Shown: positions 8,998 to 18,531, numbered from the stretch's first letter. The stretch is DNA of 64,000 nt from Streptococcus alactolyticus (GCF_012277075.1 NZ_JAAXMT010000005.1:124001-188000); one strand, 5' to 3'. A program made the numbers and translations. The notes: a model not told the origin generated them from the letters alone.

Positions 8998-9030
8998 TAA
9001 AACCGCTATTCTTAGGATTGGCGGTTTTTT
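8998..9030 (+). terminator. Rho-independent terminator after the integrase
   Basis: Stem AAACCGC ... GCGGTTT followed by a T run. It closes the integrase transcription unit. Confidence 0.6.
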
Positions 9031-9160
9031 GTATATTCAACATTTAGAAAGATTGTTTAATGCGTCTATAACCTTTAATTGTATATTTTGCACAATATGT
9101 GTGTCACTTTTCATTGCTTAAAACAGCAATGTAAGAAAAATATGGTGCGAAATGACTTCT

Positions 9161-9199
9161 ACCCCACCAAGATAATTCTTGGTGGGGTCTTTTTTTTTT
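9161..9199 (+). terminator. Terminator hairpin, left copy of a pair
   Basis: Perfect stem ACCCCACCAAGA / TCTTGGTGGGGT with loop TAAT, then eleven bases that are nearly all T. A near-identical hairpin lies at 10944-10970 on the other side of the ABC transporter genes. Confidence 0.8.
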
Positions 9200-9244
9200 A
9201 CATGATATAATGGAAAAGTTATATTGGGATAAGGGAGGAGAAAA

Positions 9245-10105
9245 ATGGCAATAATTGAAGTTAAAGGGTTAGGGAAAAGATATAAGGGTAATGATTTTTA
9301 CTCTTTGAAAAATGCTAATTTTACTATTGAAGAGGGAGATATTGTAGGTTTAGTCGGTAAAAATGGTTCAGGGAAGAGTACTTTGCTGAAACTATTGGCA
9401 AAATCTCAAAATCCTACAGAAGGAACTGTTTTTTTCAATGGTAAAGATATTTTTAAAGAAGATAATATTCTCAGAGATTTTGGAATCATGATAGAGCCTG
9501 TCTTTTTTCCACAAATTAGTGTTGAGGAAAATGTAAAGTTATATCTTAAAATTCATAAGAAAGAACAGTATCAAGATAATATCGAAAAAACACTGAAATT
9601 AGTTGGACTTTGGGAAGCTAAAAATAGAAAACCTGTGGATTTTTCTTTTGGTATGAAACAAAGGACCGCATTAGCCTTGGCTCTTGTTACAGAACCTCGA
9701 TTTGTATTGTTAGATGAACCTTTTGTAGGTTTAGATCCTATTGGCGTCAGAAATTTATTGGACATTTTAAAACAATGGTCAAAAGTTAATAAAACATCAA
9801 TGATCATATTTAGTCACCAGTTAGCAGAGCTAGAAGAGTTGTGTACACGTTATCTTTTCATTGAATCAGGGACAATTGACGATAAAATCAGTGCAGAACA
9901 CAATAGTATCATTATAGAGCTAAATGAGATGATCAGTGAAGAAGATGGTCATTTGATAGAAAATCTTGTGAAAAATTATTACTTAAAATATAGTGAAAAT
10001 TGTATTGAAATTGATAATTCTGTAAATAATGAAGCCTTAAATGCTATCTTGGAACAACTAGCAGTTGCTAAGCTGATTAAAAATATTTTATCAAAAAAAA
10101 GATAG
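9245..10105 (+). CDS. ABC transporter ATP-binding protein
   Basis: A 286-residue BcrA-type ATPase. Walker A is GLVGKNGSGKSTLL near residues 35-48, the signature is the divergent FSFGMKQRTALALAL near 135-149, Walker B is FVLLDEPFVGLDP near 154-166, and the switch His is in IIFSHQ. Such ATPases work with a six-helix permease to export peptides or confer bacitracin/lantibiotic resistance. The permease gene next to it is broken, so the exporter is probably inactive. Strong GGGAGG RBS. The unit is bracketed by two near-identical hairpins. Confidence 0.85.
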   Translation: MAIIEVKGLGKRYKGNDFYSLKNANFTIEEGDIVGLVGKNGSGKSTLLKLLAKSQNPTEGTVFFNGKDIFKEDNILRDFGIMIEPVFFPQISVEENVKLYLKIHKKEQYQDNIEKTLKLVGLWEAKNRKPVDFSFGMKQRTALALALVTEPRFVLLDEPFVGLDPIGVRNLLDILKQWSKVNKTSMIIFSHQLAELEELCTRYLFIESGTIDDKISAEHNSIIIELNEMISEEDGHLIENLVKNYYLKYSENCIEIDNSVNNEALNAILEQLAVAKLIKNILSKKR

Positions 10106-10135
10106 TTTAGAAAGATTATTTACGGAGGAATAGAG

Positions 10136-10878
10136 ATGAATTACTTAACATTACTTTTTTTAAAGCATTGTTGAAGAAGAGAGAATCAAAAATTGCGTTA
10201 GCTTTTAGCTTTTTCCCGATGCTACTAATTGTTGTAGGGATTGTTCAATACCAATTTTATGCAATTAAGTGCTCCAATAGGATCACTAAGCTTTTTGGAG
10301 TTTTTTAGCACCGTTTTATCCACTCAATACCAAATGACATTGCCACTGGTCGTTTTTATTTATATTGTTAGTACGATTTTTAGAGATGAAATAACAAGCG
10401 GCATTATGTATCTTTTCAAGGATGTTAGTCGAAAAGTTATTTTAAATGCAAAACTAGGAGTAATTTTATTGTTTCAATTATTGTATATTGTAATGACTTT
10501 CTTTTCATTATTCACTTATTATGTTTATTTGATTCATCAACCCTATACGTCAGGTAGTTTTTTGCCTTCAAAAATGGATGACATACAATATACGGTGGTT
10601 AGTATTTTTGGAACTATTTTGGTATTTTTGTTGTGTTTGCTAGTTGCTAGTTTGGCATCAATTCTCTTGACGAATGGTTTCACTATGCTTGTAGGAATTG
10701 TTTTTTTATAGCTCCACACCTTACTTCGCTAAAATATCTGTTTCTAAACGGTTATGTTAATGTGTTAGGACATGTATCTTTTGGTAGTTGCGTATTACTC
10801 CTCACATTACTGTTTGTCGTTTACTATGTGATTTTGTATCTTGTCTCTTTATATTTGTATAATAGACTTGAGTATTAG
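10136..10878 (+). pseudogene. ABC transporter permease, frameshifted
   Basis: RBS ACGGAGGAATAG and ATG 10136 start a membrane protein that changes frame three times. The first shift is at a seven-T run near 10156; the second lies near 10235-10245; the third is at a seven-T run near 10700-10706, after which the frame continues to TAG at 10876. Reading across the shifts gives a coherent hydrophobic permease of about 245 residues with several membrane helices. At both T runs one extra T would restore the frame, so slippage is the likely cause. Partner of the upstream ATPase. Confidence 0.75.
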
Positions 10879-10943
10879 CAAGTTGAGGTACTATCTTAGA
10901 GGTAAAAGAGTTCTTCAATACTATTTAAAAAATGTAAAAACGT

Positions 10944-10975
10944 TCCCCACCAAGATCATTCTTGGTGGGATTTTA
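10944..10975 (+). terminator. Terminator-like hairpin, right copy of a pair
   Basis: TCCCCACCAAGA-TCAT-TCTTGGTGGGA followed by TTTTAAC. It nearly repeats the hairpin at 9161-9188 and ends the decayed exporter unit. Confidence 0.65.
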
Positions 10976-11020
10976 ACTATCACTCGTTGATTTTACTTGC
11001 CATAGAATTATAGAAATAAA

Positions 11021-11051
11021 AAAGCAGGACGACCGCGTGTCGTTCTGCTTT
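11021..11051 (-). terminator. Terminator of lrgAB
   Basis: Stem AAAGCAGGACGAC / GTCGTTCTGCTTT with a five-base loop and an A run on the left, which becomes a U run in the minus-strand transcript. Confidence 0.7.
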
Positions 11052-11064
11052 GGTGTTTGGTGCT

Positions 11065-11760
11065 TTATTTTAAAATGATTTGAGCGATGATTGGGCTGAC
11101 GATAACATAGGCGATTCCTGTGACACCGATGGCTAGGCCCGCCATGGCCCCTTCGACATAACCGTATTTTAGAGCGGTACCAGTACCAATGGCGTGTCCT
11201 GTCCCGCCAAGACTTAGCCCGACTGCTACGGGATCGGTGATGTGCAGGTATTTCAATAGAACAGGCCCAAGAACGCTAGTCAAAATCCCTGTGATAACGA
11301 CTACAACAAGGGTTACAGTTGTTATACCTGCCATTTTATTAGTGATTCCGACAGCCATCGCAGTAGTGACAGATTTTGGAAAGAGGGAAATAGCGAGTAA
11401 ATATTTGATACCAAAGGTTTTGGCGATAATAGCAGTAAAAGTGGTATTGACCACGCAGGCAATGGATATTCCTGCTAAAATACTGCGAATGTGGTGTTTC
11501 ATGAGATGAAAAGAGCGGTAAAGGGGAATGCCCAAGGCAACCGTTGATGGCACGATGAGCATATTGAGGTAACTACCGCCAACATAATAATCATCATAAG
11601 AAATGTGGGTTAGCTTTAAAAAGAGAATGATGATAAAGGTAGCTAAAAGAAGTGGTGTGGTTATAGGATGTGGAAAGCGTCTAAAAATCAGCATACCAAT
11701 CAGATAAGCCAAGATAGAAAGCATGATGCCAAAAATAGGATTTGATAAAACGTCAGTCAT
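11065..11760 (-). CDS. lrgB: LrgB/CidB family membrane protein
   Basis: A 231-residue very hydrophobic protein beginning MTDVLSNPIFGIMLSILAY with many membrane helices and the family stretches FPKSVTTAMAVGI and SLGGTGHAIGTGTALKYG. LrgB works with the holin-like LrgA to control murein hydrolase activity and, in some species, pyruvate uptake. Start taken at ATG 11760 because AAAGGAGC lies five bases upstream; a longer frame exists but would run far into lrgA. It overlaps lrgA by 8 bases, so the pair is translated together. Confidence 0.88.
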   Translation of the reverse strand: MTDVLSNPIFGIMLSILAYLIGMLIFRRFPHPITTPLLLATFIIILFLKLTHISYDDYYVGGSYLNMLIVPSTVALGIPLYRSFHLMKHHIRSILAGISIACVVNTTFTAIIAKTFGIKYLLAISLFPKSVTTAMAVGITNKMAGITTVTLVVVVITGILTSVLGPVLLKYLHITDPVAVGLSLGGTGHAIGTGTALKYGYVEGAMAGLAIGVTGIAYVIVSPIIAQIILK

Positions 11761-12133
11761 TAGAAGCTCCTTTTTCAACGTAATCGCCTTCATAGCGTGT
11801 CTTGACAAATTGGACGACTAGACCAATGACAGCCACATTTAGTAAAATAGCCCCTAAAATGATGATGGTAATAGGAAGCAAATAATCTTTGATATCGTTG
11901 AATTTTTCCATAATACCAACCGCTGCGGGTAAAAATAAAATTGTCATGTTGCCAAGCAAAAAATTACCAACGGTGTCAACATGTCTTAAACGAATGATTT
12001 TAAATTCAAGGGCGAGAAAAAGCAGAACCAAACCGATAATACTACCGGGGACAGGCAGATGAAAAAGCGTTGAAATGGCTTCTCCGATGAGTGAGAAAAT
12101 CAAGATAATCATAAATTGAACGTATAGTTTCAT
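11753..12133 (-). CDS. lrgA: LrgA/CidA family holin-like protein
   Basis: A 126-residue protein with four predicted membrane helices, starting MKLYVQFMIILIFSLIGEA and containing the conserved LPVPGSIIGLVLLFLAL and FLPAAVGIM segments of LrgA. Start chosen at ATG 12133 with TGGAGG eight bases upstream; the frame is open further but without a better site. Forms an operon with lrgB. In streptococci lrgAB often responds to the LytST two-component system, whose genes are not in this window. Confidence 0.88.
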   Translation of the reverse strand: MKLYVQFMIILIFSLIGEAISTLFHLPVPGSIIGLVLLFLALEFKIIRLRHVDTVGNFLLGNMTILFLPAAVGIMEKFNDIKDYLLPITIIILGAILLNVAVIGLVVQFVKTRYEGDYVEKGASND

Positions 12134-12274
12134 CAGTAAAATCCTCCAGTATAAGTCTACTACTCTAAAGAAGAATTGCAAGACTTGGAAAACGCTTTTA
12201 TATAAGTTTTCAGAAAAGATAATAAAAAGAAAAAAGCGTTGATAACGCAACGCTTTAAACGGTATCTACAAGAA

Positions 12275-12622
12275 TGGAGCCGGTGGGAGTCGAACCCACG
12301 TCCAAACACCTGCCAATATATTCGTCTACAACCATAGGTTATGTCTTTCATTTAACTTAAGCGCGATACATAACTCAAACCTCACTCAAGCGAGTCTAAA
12401 AAATCTCTTTTTGACTAGTTAGACAATAGCCAAACGTAGCTTGATAACAATGAAACCTCTAGCAAAACTCAAGCAATCTTGTAGAGATCACGCGAGCTGG
12501 TTTTTAGGCAGCTACAGCGTAAGAATTTGTATTTTTTGCAGTTATATTTAACTGGCATTTTTACATCTGCCGATGAGTCGCAGAATATACCTCATAATGC
12601 CTGTCGAATCCGTAACGACCCC
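12275..12622 (-). ncRNA. ssrA: tmRNA
   Basis: The minus strand begins GGGGTCGTTACGGATTCGAC and ends in the tRNA-like T arm with GGTTCGACTCCC and a CCA end encoded at 12275-12277. The resume codon GCA is at 12539-12537 and the tag reads AKNTNSYAVAA, stop TAA at 12506-12504. The tag is the streptococcal type. tmRNA rescues stalled ribosomes and marks the peptide for proteolysis. Length 348 nt is normal. Confidence 0.96.
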
Positions 12623-12655
12623 AGACAAAATGCTGATTTCATAACCAACATTACT

Positions 12656-12684
12656 AGTATAACAGATATGTTTAAAAATAGCAA
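12656..12684 (-). promoter_or_regulatory. ssrA promoter
   Basis: On the minus strand, TTGCTA (12684-12679), a 17-base spacer and TATACT (12661-12656). Transcription would start near 12649, leaving a short 5' leader to be processed from the tmRNA precursor. Confidence 0.7.
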
Positions 12685-12713
12685 AAAAACAGGAGTTATG
12701 ATATGATAACAAC

Positions 12714-13322
12714 ATGATGAAAAAGATAAACCTTTACGCGTTTTTCCAGCGTTTGATTCAGTTATTAGGTATTTTAGCGATTATTGGAACAGTATTTTTA
12801 GTGATATGGTTCTACCGACTCGGCATTTTGAATGATAGCAATGTCTTAAAAGATTTTATCCATGCTCGTCCCTTGATTGGTCCCCTCATTTTTATCCTGG
12901 TGCAAATTTTCCAAGTGGTTTTCCCTGTGATTCCAGGTGGGGTGACGACGGTTGCGGGGTTCTTGATTTTTGACCCGCTAGCCGCCTTTATCTACAATTA
13001 CATTGGGATTGTGATTGGAAGCGTGATTCTCTTTTTATTGGTTCGTGTTTTTGGGCAGCGCTTTATTCTCTTGTTTGTAAATGAAAAGACCTACGATAAA
13101 TACACGGCTAGGTTGGAAACGCATGGCTATGAACTCTTTTTCATTTTATCAATGCTAGCGCCTATTTCGCCTGCTGATGTCATCGTGATGGTGACAGGTT
13201 TGTCACACATTTCTGTGAAACGATTTACTTGGATTATCTTACTCACCAAGCCTGTGTCAATTCTATCATATAGTTATTTGTGGATTTTCGGCGGTGATTT
13301 TATTAGACAATTTTTGAGTTAA
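12714..13322 (+). CDS. TVP38/TMEM64 family membrane protein
   Basis: A 202-residue protein with five or six membrane helices. The central stretch PGGVTTVAGFLIFDPLAAF followed by YNYIGIVIGSVILFLLVRVFG and the later LSMLAPISPADVIVMVTGLS are typical of the VTT/SNARE-associated (DedA superfamily) domain. These proteins are thought to act in lipid or small-molecule movement across the membrane. Start ATG 12714 or ATG 12717; the AGGAG upstream is 18 bases away, so initiation may be weak or use a very short leader. Convergent with the ABC operon via a shared terminator. Confidence 0.8.
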   Translation: MMKKINLYAFFQRLIQLLGILAIIGTVFLVIWFYRLGILNDSNVLKDFIHARPLIGPLIFILVQIFQVVFPVIPGGVTTVAGFLIFDPLAAFIYNYIGIVIGSVILFLLVRVFGQRFILLFVNEKTYDKYTARLETHGYELFFILSMLAPISPADVIVMVTGLSHISVKRFTWIILLTKPVSILSYSYLWIFGGDFIRQFLS

Positions 13323-13365
13323 CAAAAGAATAGCCGTCCCTTCAAGGGACGGCTATTCTTTTGTT
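13321..13365. terminator. Bidirectional terminator
   Basis: A perfect 20-bp stem (AACAAAAGAATAGCCGTCCC and its complement) with a five-base loop TTCAA. It serves the membrane protein on the plus strand and the ABC operon on the minus strand. Confidence 0.88.
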
Positions 13366-14128
13366 ACTGAATATCAACTTTATTTTCCAATAAATAGTAT
13401 GTTATGAAGTAGAAAATGAGAATGTCAATGATTTCTCCGATAGTGGCATAACCAAAATAGGATATATCAACAATGTTTTTCAATAAATGGGAATCGATTA
13501 TACTTGACAAGACTGTGCCGATAATGGCAATGGCAAAGTAAGCAACAAAGCTCATGAGAATACGGCGATTCGTAAAGAGTTGTCCAATAGTGATAGCGAG
13601 ATAGAACATGAGAATCTCTGAAATAGTAGCTGCTATTAGGTAAACAAGCAGGATTTCCCATTTGCTTATGGTCAGCAAAGATACGATGTGAGGCAGAGCG
13701 ATAAGAAATTGCCCAACGCCTGACATAGGCAAAATCAAGAGTCCTACGCCAATGATGAGGACAAGGGTATTGCACAAGGTCCAGATAAAAGCGGCTAGTA
13801 AGCGTGATAGAATTATTTGATGAGTGGTGACTGGCAAGGTGAGGGTCAAATAACCTTCCTTACCAAAAATACTTTGGTAGAAACGGCGAACGATAATAAT
13901 CACCGTAGCCACCCAAGACCCTGCTACCAAGATGCCAAAAATCATTGCTAAAATCAGCGGAATGAGCTGCATCACATGATTTGGTGAGCTGCTTGTCGTT
14001 TGGGCAAAAGATTCAAAGGATCTAAGGCTAAGCCCTAAGGCAAAAGAACTGATTAAAATGCCTGTATTTAGGGCGATGTACCAGCGTCCAATTGATTTTA
14101 AGTCGTATTTTAATAATGTAGTGAACAT
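13364..14128 (-). CDS. ABC transporter permease (YtrC/D-like)
   Basis: A 254-residue protein beginning MFTTLLKYDLKSIGRWYIAL with about six membrane helices. The organisation is that of the small permeases that pair with a YtrB-type ATPase and a YtrA-type GntR repressor in one operon; it is the third gene, nine bases after the ATPase. Substrate unknown. In Bacillus and streptococci such operons respond to cell-wall-active peptides. Confidence 0.75.
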   Translation of the reverse strand: MFTTLLKYDLKSIGRWYIALNTGILISSFALGLSLRSFESFAQTTSSSPNHVMQLIPLILAMIFGILVAGSWVATVIIIVRRFYQSIFGKEGYLTLTLPVTTHQIILSRLLAAFIWTLCNTLVLIIGVGLLILPMSGVGQFLIALPHIVSLLTISKWEILLVYLIAATISEILMFYLAITIGQLFTNRRILMSFVAYFAIAIIGTVLSSIIDSHLLKNIVDISYFGYATIGEIIDILIFYFITYYLLENKVDIQ

Positions 14129-14137
14129 AAATCCCCC

Positions 14138-14839
14138 TTAATGACGGTAAGTGTCGCGAAAGAGTGCGTCAATTGATTTGCCATGCTCAGCTCGTAAATC
14201 ATCAGTAGAACCTTGCAAAATCACTTTTCCTTTATCAAGAAAAACAACCTCGTCTAAGACGGGCTCTACCTCTGAAATGAGATGGGTTGAGATAATCACA
14301 GAAGCGTCTTCGCAGTAGTTATTGATAATGGTGCGTAAAATCGTTTCTCTGGTTGATGGATCCACACCACCAATTGGTTCATCAAGTAAGTAAAGTTTGG
14401 CTTTACGGCTCATTACCAAGATAAGTTGCACTTTTTCCTTATTTCCCTTAGATAGATTTTTAAGGTATTCCTTAGGATCCAGCTGCAAATCTGCCAAGAG
14501 TTTTTTCGCCTTTTGTCGTGAGAAGTCTTCGTAAAAATCGTCAAAGAAGGTGATGGCTTCTTCAATTCTGATGTTATCTCTCAAGTAAGAAGTATCAGGC
14601 AGGTAGGAAATGATTTTTTTAGTGTCTTTGGACGGACGGTAACCGTCAATGACAATCTCCCCAGAATTAGGGTGCAACAAACCGTTGATCAGTTTCATCA
14701 AGGTGGTCTTACCGCTTCCGTTTGGTCCTAGTAAACCGATGATTTTACCAGAAGAAAACCGGATTGTGATGTCATCAATAGCCGGCTGCTTTTTGTATTG
14801 TTTGCTAACATGCTGTAATTGAAGTAATGGTGTTGTCAT
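14138..14839 (-). CDS. ABC transporter ATP-binding protein (YtrB-like)
   Basis: A 233-residue ATPase: Walker A IIGLLGPNGSGKTTLMK near residues 33-49, signature LSKGNKEKVQLILVMS near 129-144, Walker B LYLLDEPIGGVDPS near 148-161, switch His in ISTHLISEVEP. Its ATG overlaps the stop of the GntR gene (ATGA), so the two are coupled. It energises the downstream permease. Confidence 0.88.
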   Translation of the reverse strand: MTTPLLQLQHVSKQYKKQPAIDDITIRFSSGKIIGLLGPNGSGKTTLMKLINGLLHPNSGEIVIDGYRPSKDTKKIISYLPDTSYLRDNIRIEEAITFFDDFYEDFSRQKAKKLLADLQLDPKEYLKNLSKGNKEKVQLILVMSRKAKLYLLDEPIGGVDPSTRETILRTIINNYCEDASVIISTHLISEVEPVLDEVVFLDKGKVILQGSTDDLRAEHGKSIDALFRDTYRH

Positions 14840-15207
14840 CAGTGATTCTCCTTAACATAAGATTCTAGGACAGCAATGATGTCGCTTGTATCAAAGCCGA
14901 TGTGATGCATATTTTGTACAAAAGACTGGAGTTCCTCGGTTGCTAATTCGTGGCGTTTTTGTTTGATGAGTTTTTCATCTTCTGTCACAAAACGCCCTGA
15001 GGTTCTTTTGGAAAAAACCATGCCCTCTTGCTCTAATTCTGAAAAGGCACGTTGCATCGTGTTAGGATTGACCCCAGCTTCTTCGGCTAATTCACGAACG
15101 GTGGGGAGTTGGTCGCCACTTTTAATTTCTTGACTGATGATTTTCATTTTAATGTGTTTCGCAATTTGAATATAAATAGGTGATTTTTCATCAAAATTCC
15201 AGGACAT
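14839..15207 (-). CDS. GntR-family repressor, YtrA subfamily
   Basis: A 122-residue protein with an N-terminal winged helix (PIYIQIAKHIKMKIISQEI, then LPTVRELAEEAGVNPNTMQ) and only a short C-terminal helix pair, the size and form of the YtrA subfamily. It is first in the ABC operon and should repress it. An inverted repeat upstream (15240-15265) is the likely operator. Confidence 0.88.
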   Translation of the reverse strand: MSWNFDEKSPIYIQIAKHIKMKIISQEIKSGDQLPTVRELAEEAGVNPNTMQRAFSELEQEGMVFSKRTSGRFVTEDEKLIKQKRHELATEELQSFVQNMHHIGFDTSDIIAVLESYVKENH

Positions 15208-15239
15208 ACGATGCCCCTTTCTATTTTATGTCAGTAATA

Positions 15240-15265
15240 TTTTGTACTAAAAAAATGGTACAAAA
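15240..15265 (-). promoter_or_regulatory. Probable YtrA-type operator
   Basis: Inverted repeat TTTTGTAC - 10 bases - GTACAAAA, 33 bases upstream of the GntR gene and overlapping its likely promoter. The arm length and gap fit GntR-family autoregulation. Confidence 0.6.
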
Positions 15266-15368
15266 ATAAGCCTAAAAAGTCAAGAAAACATAACTTAAGT
15301 TAGGTATTTTATCCTGCTCGCTGAATAGTGTATAATAGACATATTAAGGAAACAAGGGAGTTTTTGGC

Positions 15369-18300
15369 ATGTTTGCACAGATAGATACAAAGACAGTCTA
15401 TACTTTTATGGACAGTTTGATTGATTTGAAAACCTATATTCAAAAAGCGAAAGATTTGGGCTATCAAACGATCGGCATCATGGATAGGGATAATTTGTAC
15501 GCGGCTTTTCATTTTATTCAAGAAGCTAAAAAGGAAGGGTTGCAGCCTGTTTTGGGATTGGAGTGTGCTTTTTCGATAAAAGAGTGGCAGACAGTGACGG
15601 TGCAATTGATTGCCTTAAACACCTTGGGTTATCAGAACCTCATGAAACTGTCCAGCAAACAGCTTTCTTCAGGACTTGAGTTAGAGGATCTGCCTTCTTA
15701 TTTGCCTGGGATTGCTGTGATTATTCCTTATGTGGAAGGGATAGAAGAGGTAGCGTTTCCTTTTGACTATTATATCGGTGTTCATTTGCAGTCTCCTCAA
15801 AAAGAGTACCCTAAGCCTTTAGTACCCTTGCAAACGGTTCGTTATTTTGAAGCCAGCGAAAGGCAGACGCTTCATGTTTTGCATGCTATTCGGGACAATC
15901 TTTCCTTAAAAGAAGCCGCTCCAGCTCCTGAAAGGCAAGCCTTTTATTCCTGCCAGCAAGTCACACAAACCTTTCAAGAACGTTTCCCCCAAGCCCTTGA
16001 GACCTTAGAAAAACTCGTTTCTACTATTGATTATACTTTTGATACCAATTTAAAATTACCACGGTTTAACCGTCACAAACCCGCTCAGGAAGAATTGGTC
16101 GAGCGTACGGTAGAAGGCTTGAAATCCAAGCAATTGTGGTTACCCGCATATCAAGAACGCTTGGAAAAGGAATTAGCTGTTATTCATCAGATGGGATTTG
16201 ATGATTATTTCTTGATTGTTTGGGATTTGTTGCGTTTTGGTCGTAGTCGTGGTTATTATATGGGAATGGGGCGTGGTTCTGCGGCAGGGAGCTTGGTTGC
16301 TTTTGCCCTTGACATCACAGGAATAGATCCTGTTAAAAATAACCTACTATTCGAACGGTTTTTAAATGCGGAACGTTACAGTATGCCAGATATTGATATT
16401 GATTTGCCTGACGTTTACCGTAGCGAGTTTCTTCATTATGTGCGTGACCGTTACGGTAGTCAACATTCTGCCCAAATTGTGACTTTCTCGACCTTTGGAG
16501 CCAAGCAAGCCATTCGCGATGTCTTTAAACGCTTCGGTGTGCCTGAATACGAACTGAGCCGCCTCACCAAAAAAATCAGTTTTCGAGATACGTTGACCTC
16601 GGTTTATGAGAAAAATATTGGCTTTCGCCAGTTAATTCACGAAAAACCAGAGTATCAGAAGGCTTTTGCTATTGCTAAACGCATTGAAGGGAACCCACGT
16701 CAGACTTCTATCCATGCGGCTGGTGTAGTGATGAGTGACGATGATTTGACCAATCATATTCCACTAAAAGCTGGGGAAGACTTGATGGTTACTCAGTATG
16801 ATGCCTCTGCTGTTGAAGCCAATGGGCTTTTGAAAATGGATTTCCTTGGCCTTCGCAATCTGACCTTTGTGCAACGTATGCAAGAAAAAGTGGCTAAGGA
16901 TTATCATGTCGCTATTGATATTAAGGCCATTGATTTGGAGGACAAGGAAACTCTGGCTTTGTTTGCGGCAGGTCGAACAAAAGGCATTTTCCAATTTGAA
17001 CAAGCTGGAGCTATCAATCTGCTTAAACGCATCCAGCCACGACAATTTGAAGACATCGTTGCCACAACCAGTTTGAACCGTCCTGGTGCCAGCGATTATA
17101 CGGAGAATTTCATCAAACGTCGATTTGGAAAAGAAGCAGTAGATGTCATTGATCCTATATTAGCGCCTATTTTACAGCCAACATACGGTATTATGTTGTA
17201 TCAAGAACAGGTGATGCAGATTGCCCAAGTGTATGCTGGTTTTACGCTTGGTAAAGCGGATTTGTTGCGACGTGCCATGTCAAAAAAAGATCTTACAGCC
17301 ATGCAACAAATGGAAGCAGACTTCTTAGCAGGCGCTGAACGCCTAGGTCATCCGATTGAAACCGCTAAGAAATTGTTTAGCCGCATGGCCAAATTTGCAG
17401 GTTATGGCTTTAACCGCAGTCATGCCTTTGCCTATTCAGCCTTAGCATTTCAACTGGCTTACTTTAAAGCACATTATCCTGATGTTTTCTACGATGTCAT
17501 GCTAAATAACGCCAGCGTAGATTATGTCAAAGATGCCTTAGAAGCCCATTTCACCTTGCAGCCGATTAACATCAACACCGTACCTTATCAAAATAAGATT
17601 TCTGGCCGTCAGATTTTCTTGGGATTAAAAGATTTAAAAGGGGTTCCGCGTGATTTGTGCTACTGGATTATTGAGAATCGTCCTTTTAAAACGATAGAAG
17701 ATTTCCTGATTCGCCTACCTGAAAATTACCGCAAGAAGGACTTGTTGCTTCCTTTGGTGGAGGTTGGAGCCTTTGATGTCTTTGATAAAAATCGCCATAA
17801 AATTAGTGCTAACTTGGATTCGCTTTTCCTTTTTGTGACGGAGTTGGGGAGTTTATTTGCCGATAGTGCTTATAGTTGGACAGAAGTAGATGATTATTCA
17901 GATGCTGAAAAATACCGCCTGGAACAAGCAATATTAGGCGTAGGCATTAGCCCGCATCCACTTTTGAAAATTGCCAAGCAGTCCACCGTGCCATTTACCC
18001 CTTTAGAGGATTTGCGGGAAAATAGCGAAGCGACTATCTTGGTTGAATTAAAACAGATGCGCGTGATTAGGACTAAGACTAAGGGAGAACAAATGGCTTT
18101 TCTAACGGTCACAGACATGCATCGTTTATTTGATGTGACGGCTTTTCCTGAAAGATATGCCCAATTTAAAACAGATTTGCAAGAAGGCCGATTCTACTAT
18201 CTTACAGGCAAGGTGCAAAAACGCAACGACCGTTTGCAAATGATTTTGAATCGCGTACAAGAAGCTAGTTCAGAACGCCTCTGGCTTTTGTTGCCAAATC

Positions 18301-18476
18301 ACCTATATGACCAAGAAGTCTCAGACATTTTGTCGCAATACCCAGGCAATATTCCAGTGATGCTGCACTACCAAGATAGCAAGCAAACGCTAAAAAGCCA
18401 AAGACATCTTGTCCAAAAAAGCCCACAACTTCTAAAAGCCCTCTCTCTTTACGCAGTGAAAACGATTTATCAATAA
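15369..18476 (+). CDS. dnaE: DNA polymerase III alpha subunit (DnaE)
   Basis: A 1035-residue replicative polymerase of the short Gram-positive DnaE type. The N-terminal PHP domain is degenerate: the usual metal-binding His run is replaced by AQIDTKTVYTFMDS, so no proofreading is expected. The polymerase core shows MGMGRGSAAGSLVAF near residues 298-312 and the catalytic acidic motif PDIDIDLPDVYRSEF near 340-354. A tandem HhH region and an OB fold (ATILVELKQMRVIRTKTKGE) are near the C-terminus. In Firmicutes it extends primers before PolC takes over. ATG start with AAGGGAG upstream; TATAAT at 15331-15336 is the probable -10. Confidence 0.95.
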   Translation: MFAQIDTKTVYTFMDSLIDLKTYIQKAKDLGYQTIGIMDRDNLYAAFHFIQEAKKEGLQPVLGLECAFSIKEWQTVTVQLIALNTLGYQNLMKLSSKQLSSGLELEDLPSYLPGIAVIIPYVEGIEEVAFPFDYYIGVHLQSPQKEYPKPLVPLQTVRYFEASERQTLHVLHAIRDNLSLKEAAPAPERQAFYSCQQVTQTFQERFPQALETLEKLVSTIDYTFDTNLKLPRFNRHKPAQEELVERTVEGLKSKQLWLPAYQERLEKELAVIHQMGFDDYFLIVWDLLRFGRSRGYYMGMGRGSAAGSLVAFALDITGIDPVKNNLLFERFLNAERYSMPDIDIDLPDVYRSEFLHYVRDRYGSQHSAQIVTFSTFGAKQAIRDVFKRFGVPEYELSRLTKKISFRDTLTSVYEKNIGFRQLIHEKPEYQKAFAIAKRIEGNPRQTSIHAAGVVMSDDDLTNHIPLKAGEDLMVTQYDASAVEANGLLKMDFLGLRNLTFVQRMQEKVAKDYHVAIDIKAIDLEDKETLALFAAGRTKGIFQFEQAGAINLLKRIQPRQFEDIVATTSLNRPGASDYTENFIKRRFGKEAVDVIDPILAPILQPTYGIMLYQEQVMQIAQVYAGFTLGKADLLRRAMSKKDLTAMQQMEADFLAGAERLGHPIETAKKLFSRMAKFAGYGFNRSHAFAYSALAFQLAYFKAHYPDVFYDVMLNNASVDYVKDALEAHFTLQPININTVPYQNKISGRQIFLGLKDLKGVPRDLCYWIIENRPFKTIEDFLIRLPENYRKKDLLLPLVEVGAFDVFDKNRHKISANLDSLFLFVTELGSLFADSAYSWTEVDDYSDAEKYRLEQAILGVGISPHPLLKIAKQSTVPFTPLEDLRENSEATILVELKQMRVIRTKTKGEQMAFLTVTDMHRLFDVTAFPERYAQFKTDLQEGRFYYLTGKVQKRNDRLQMILNRVQEASSERLWLLLPNHLYDQEVSDILSQYPGNIPVMLHYQDSKQTLKSQRHLVQKSPQLLKALSLYAVKTIYQ

Positions 18477-18531
18477 AAATTGGGTAAAAAAACAATAAAG
18501 TGAGACTTTTTACAAGATTATGTGCTATAAT

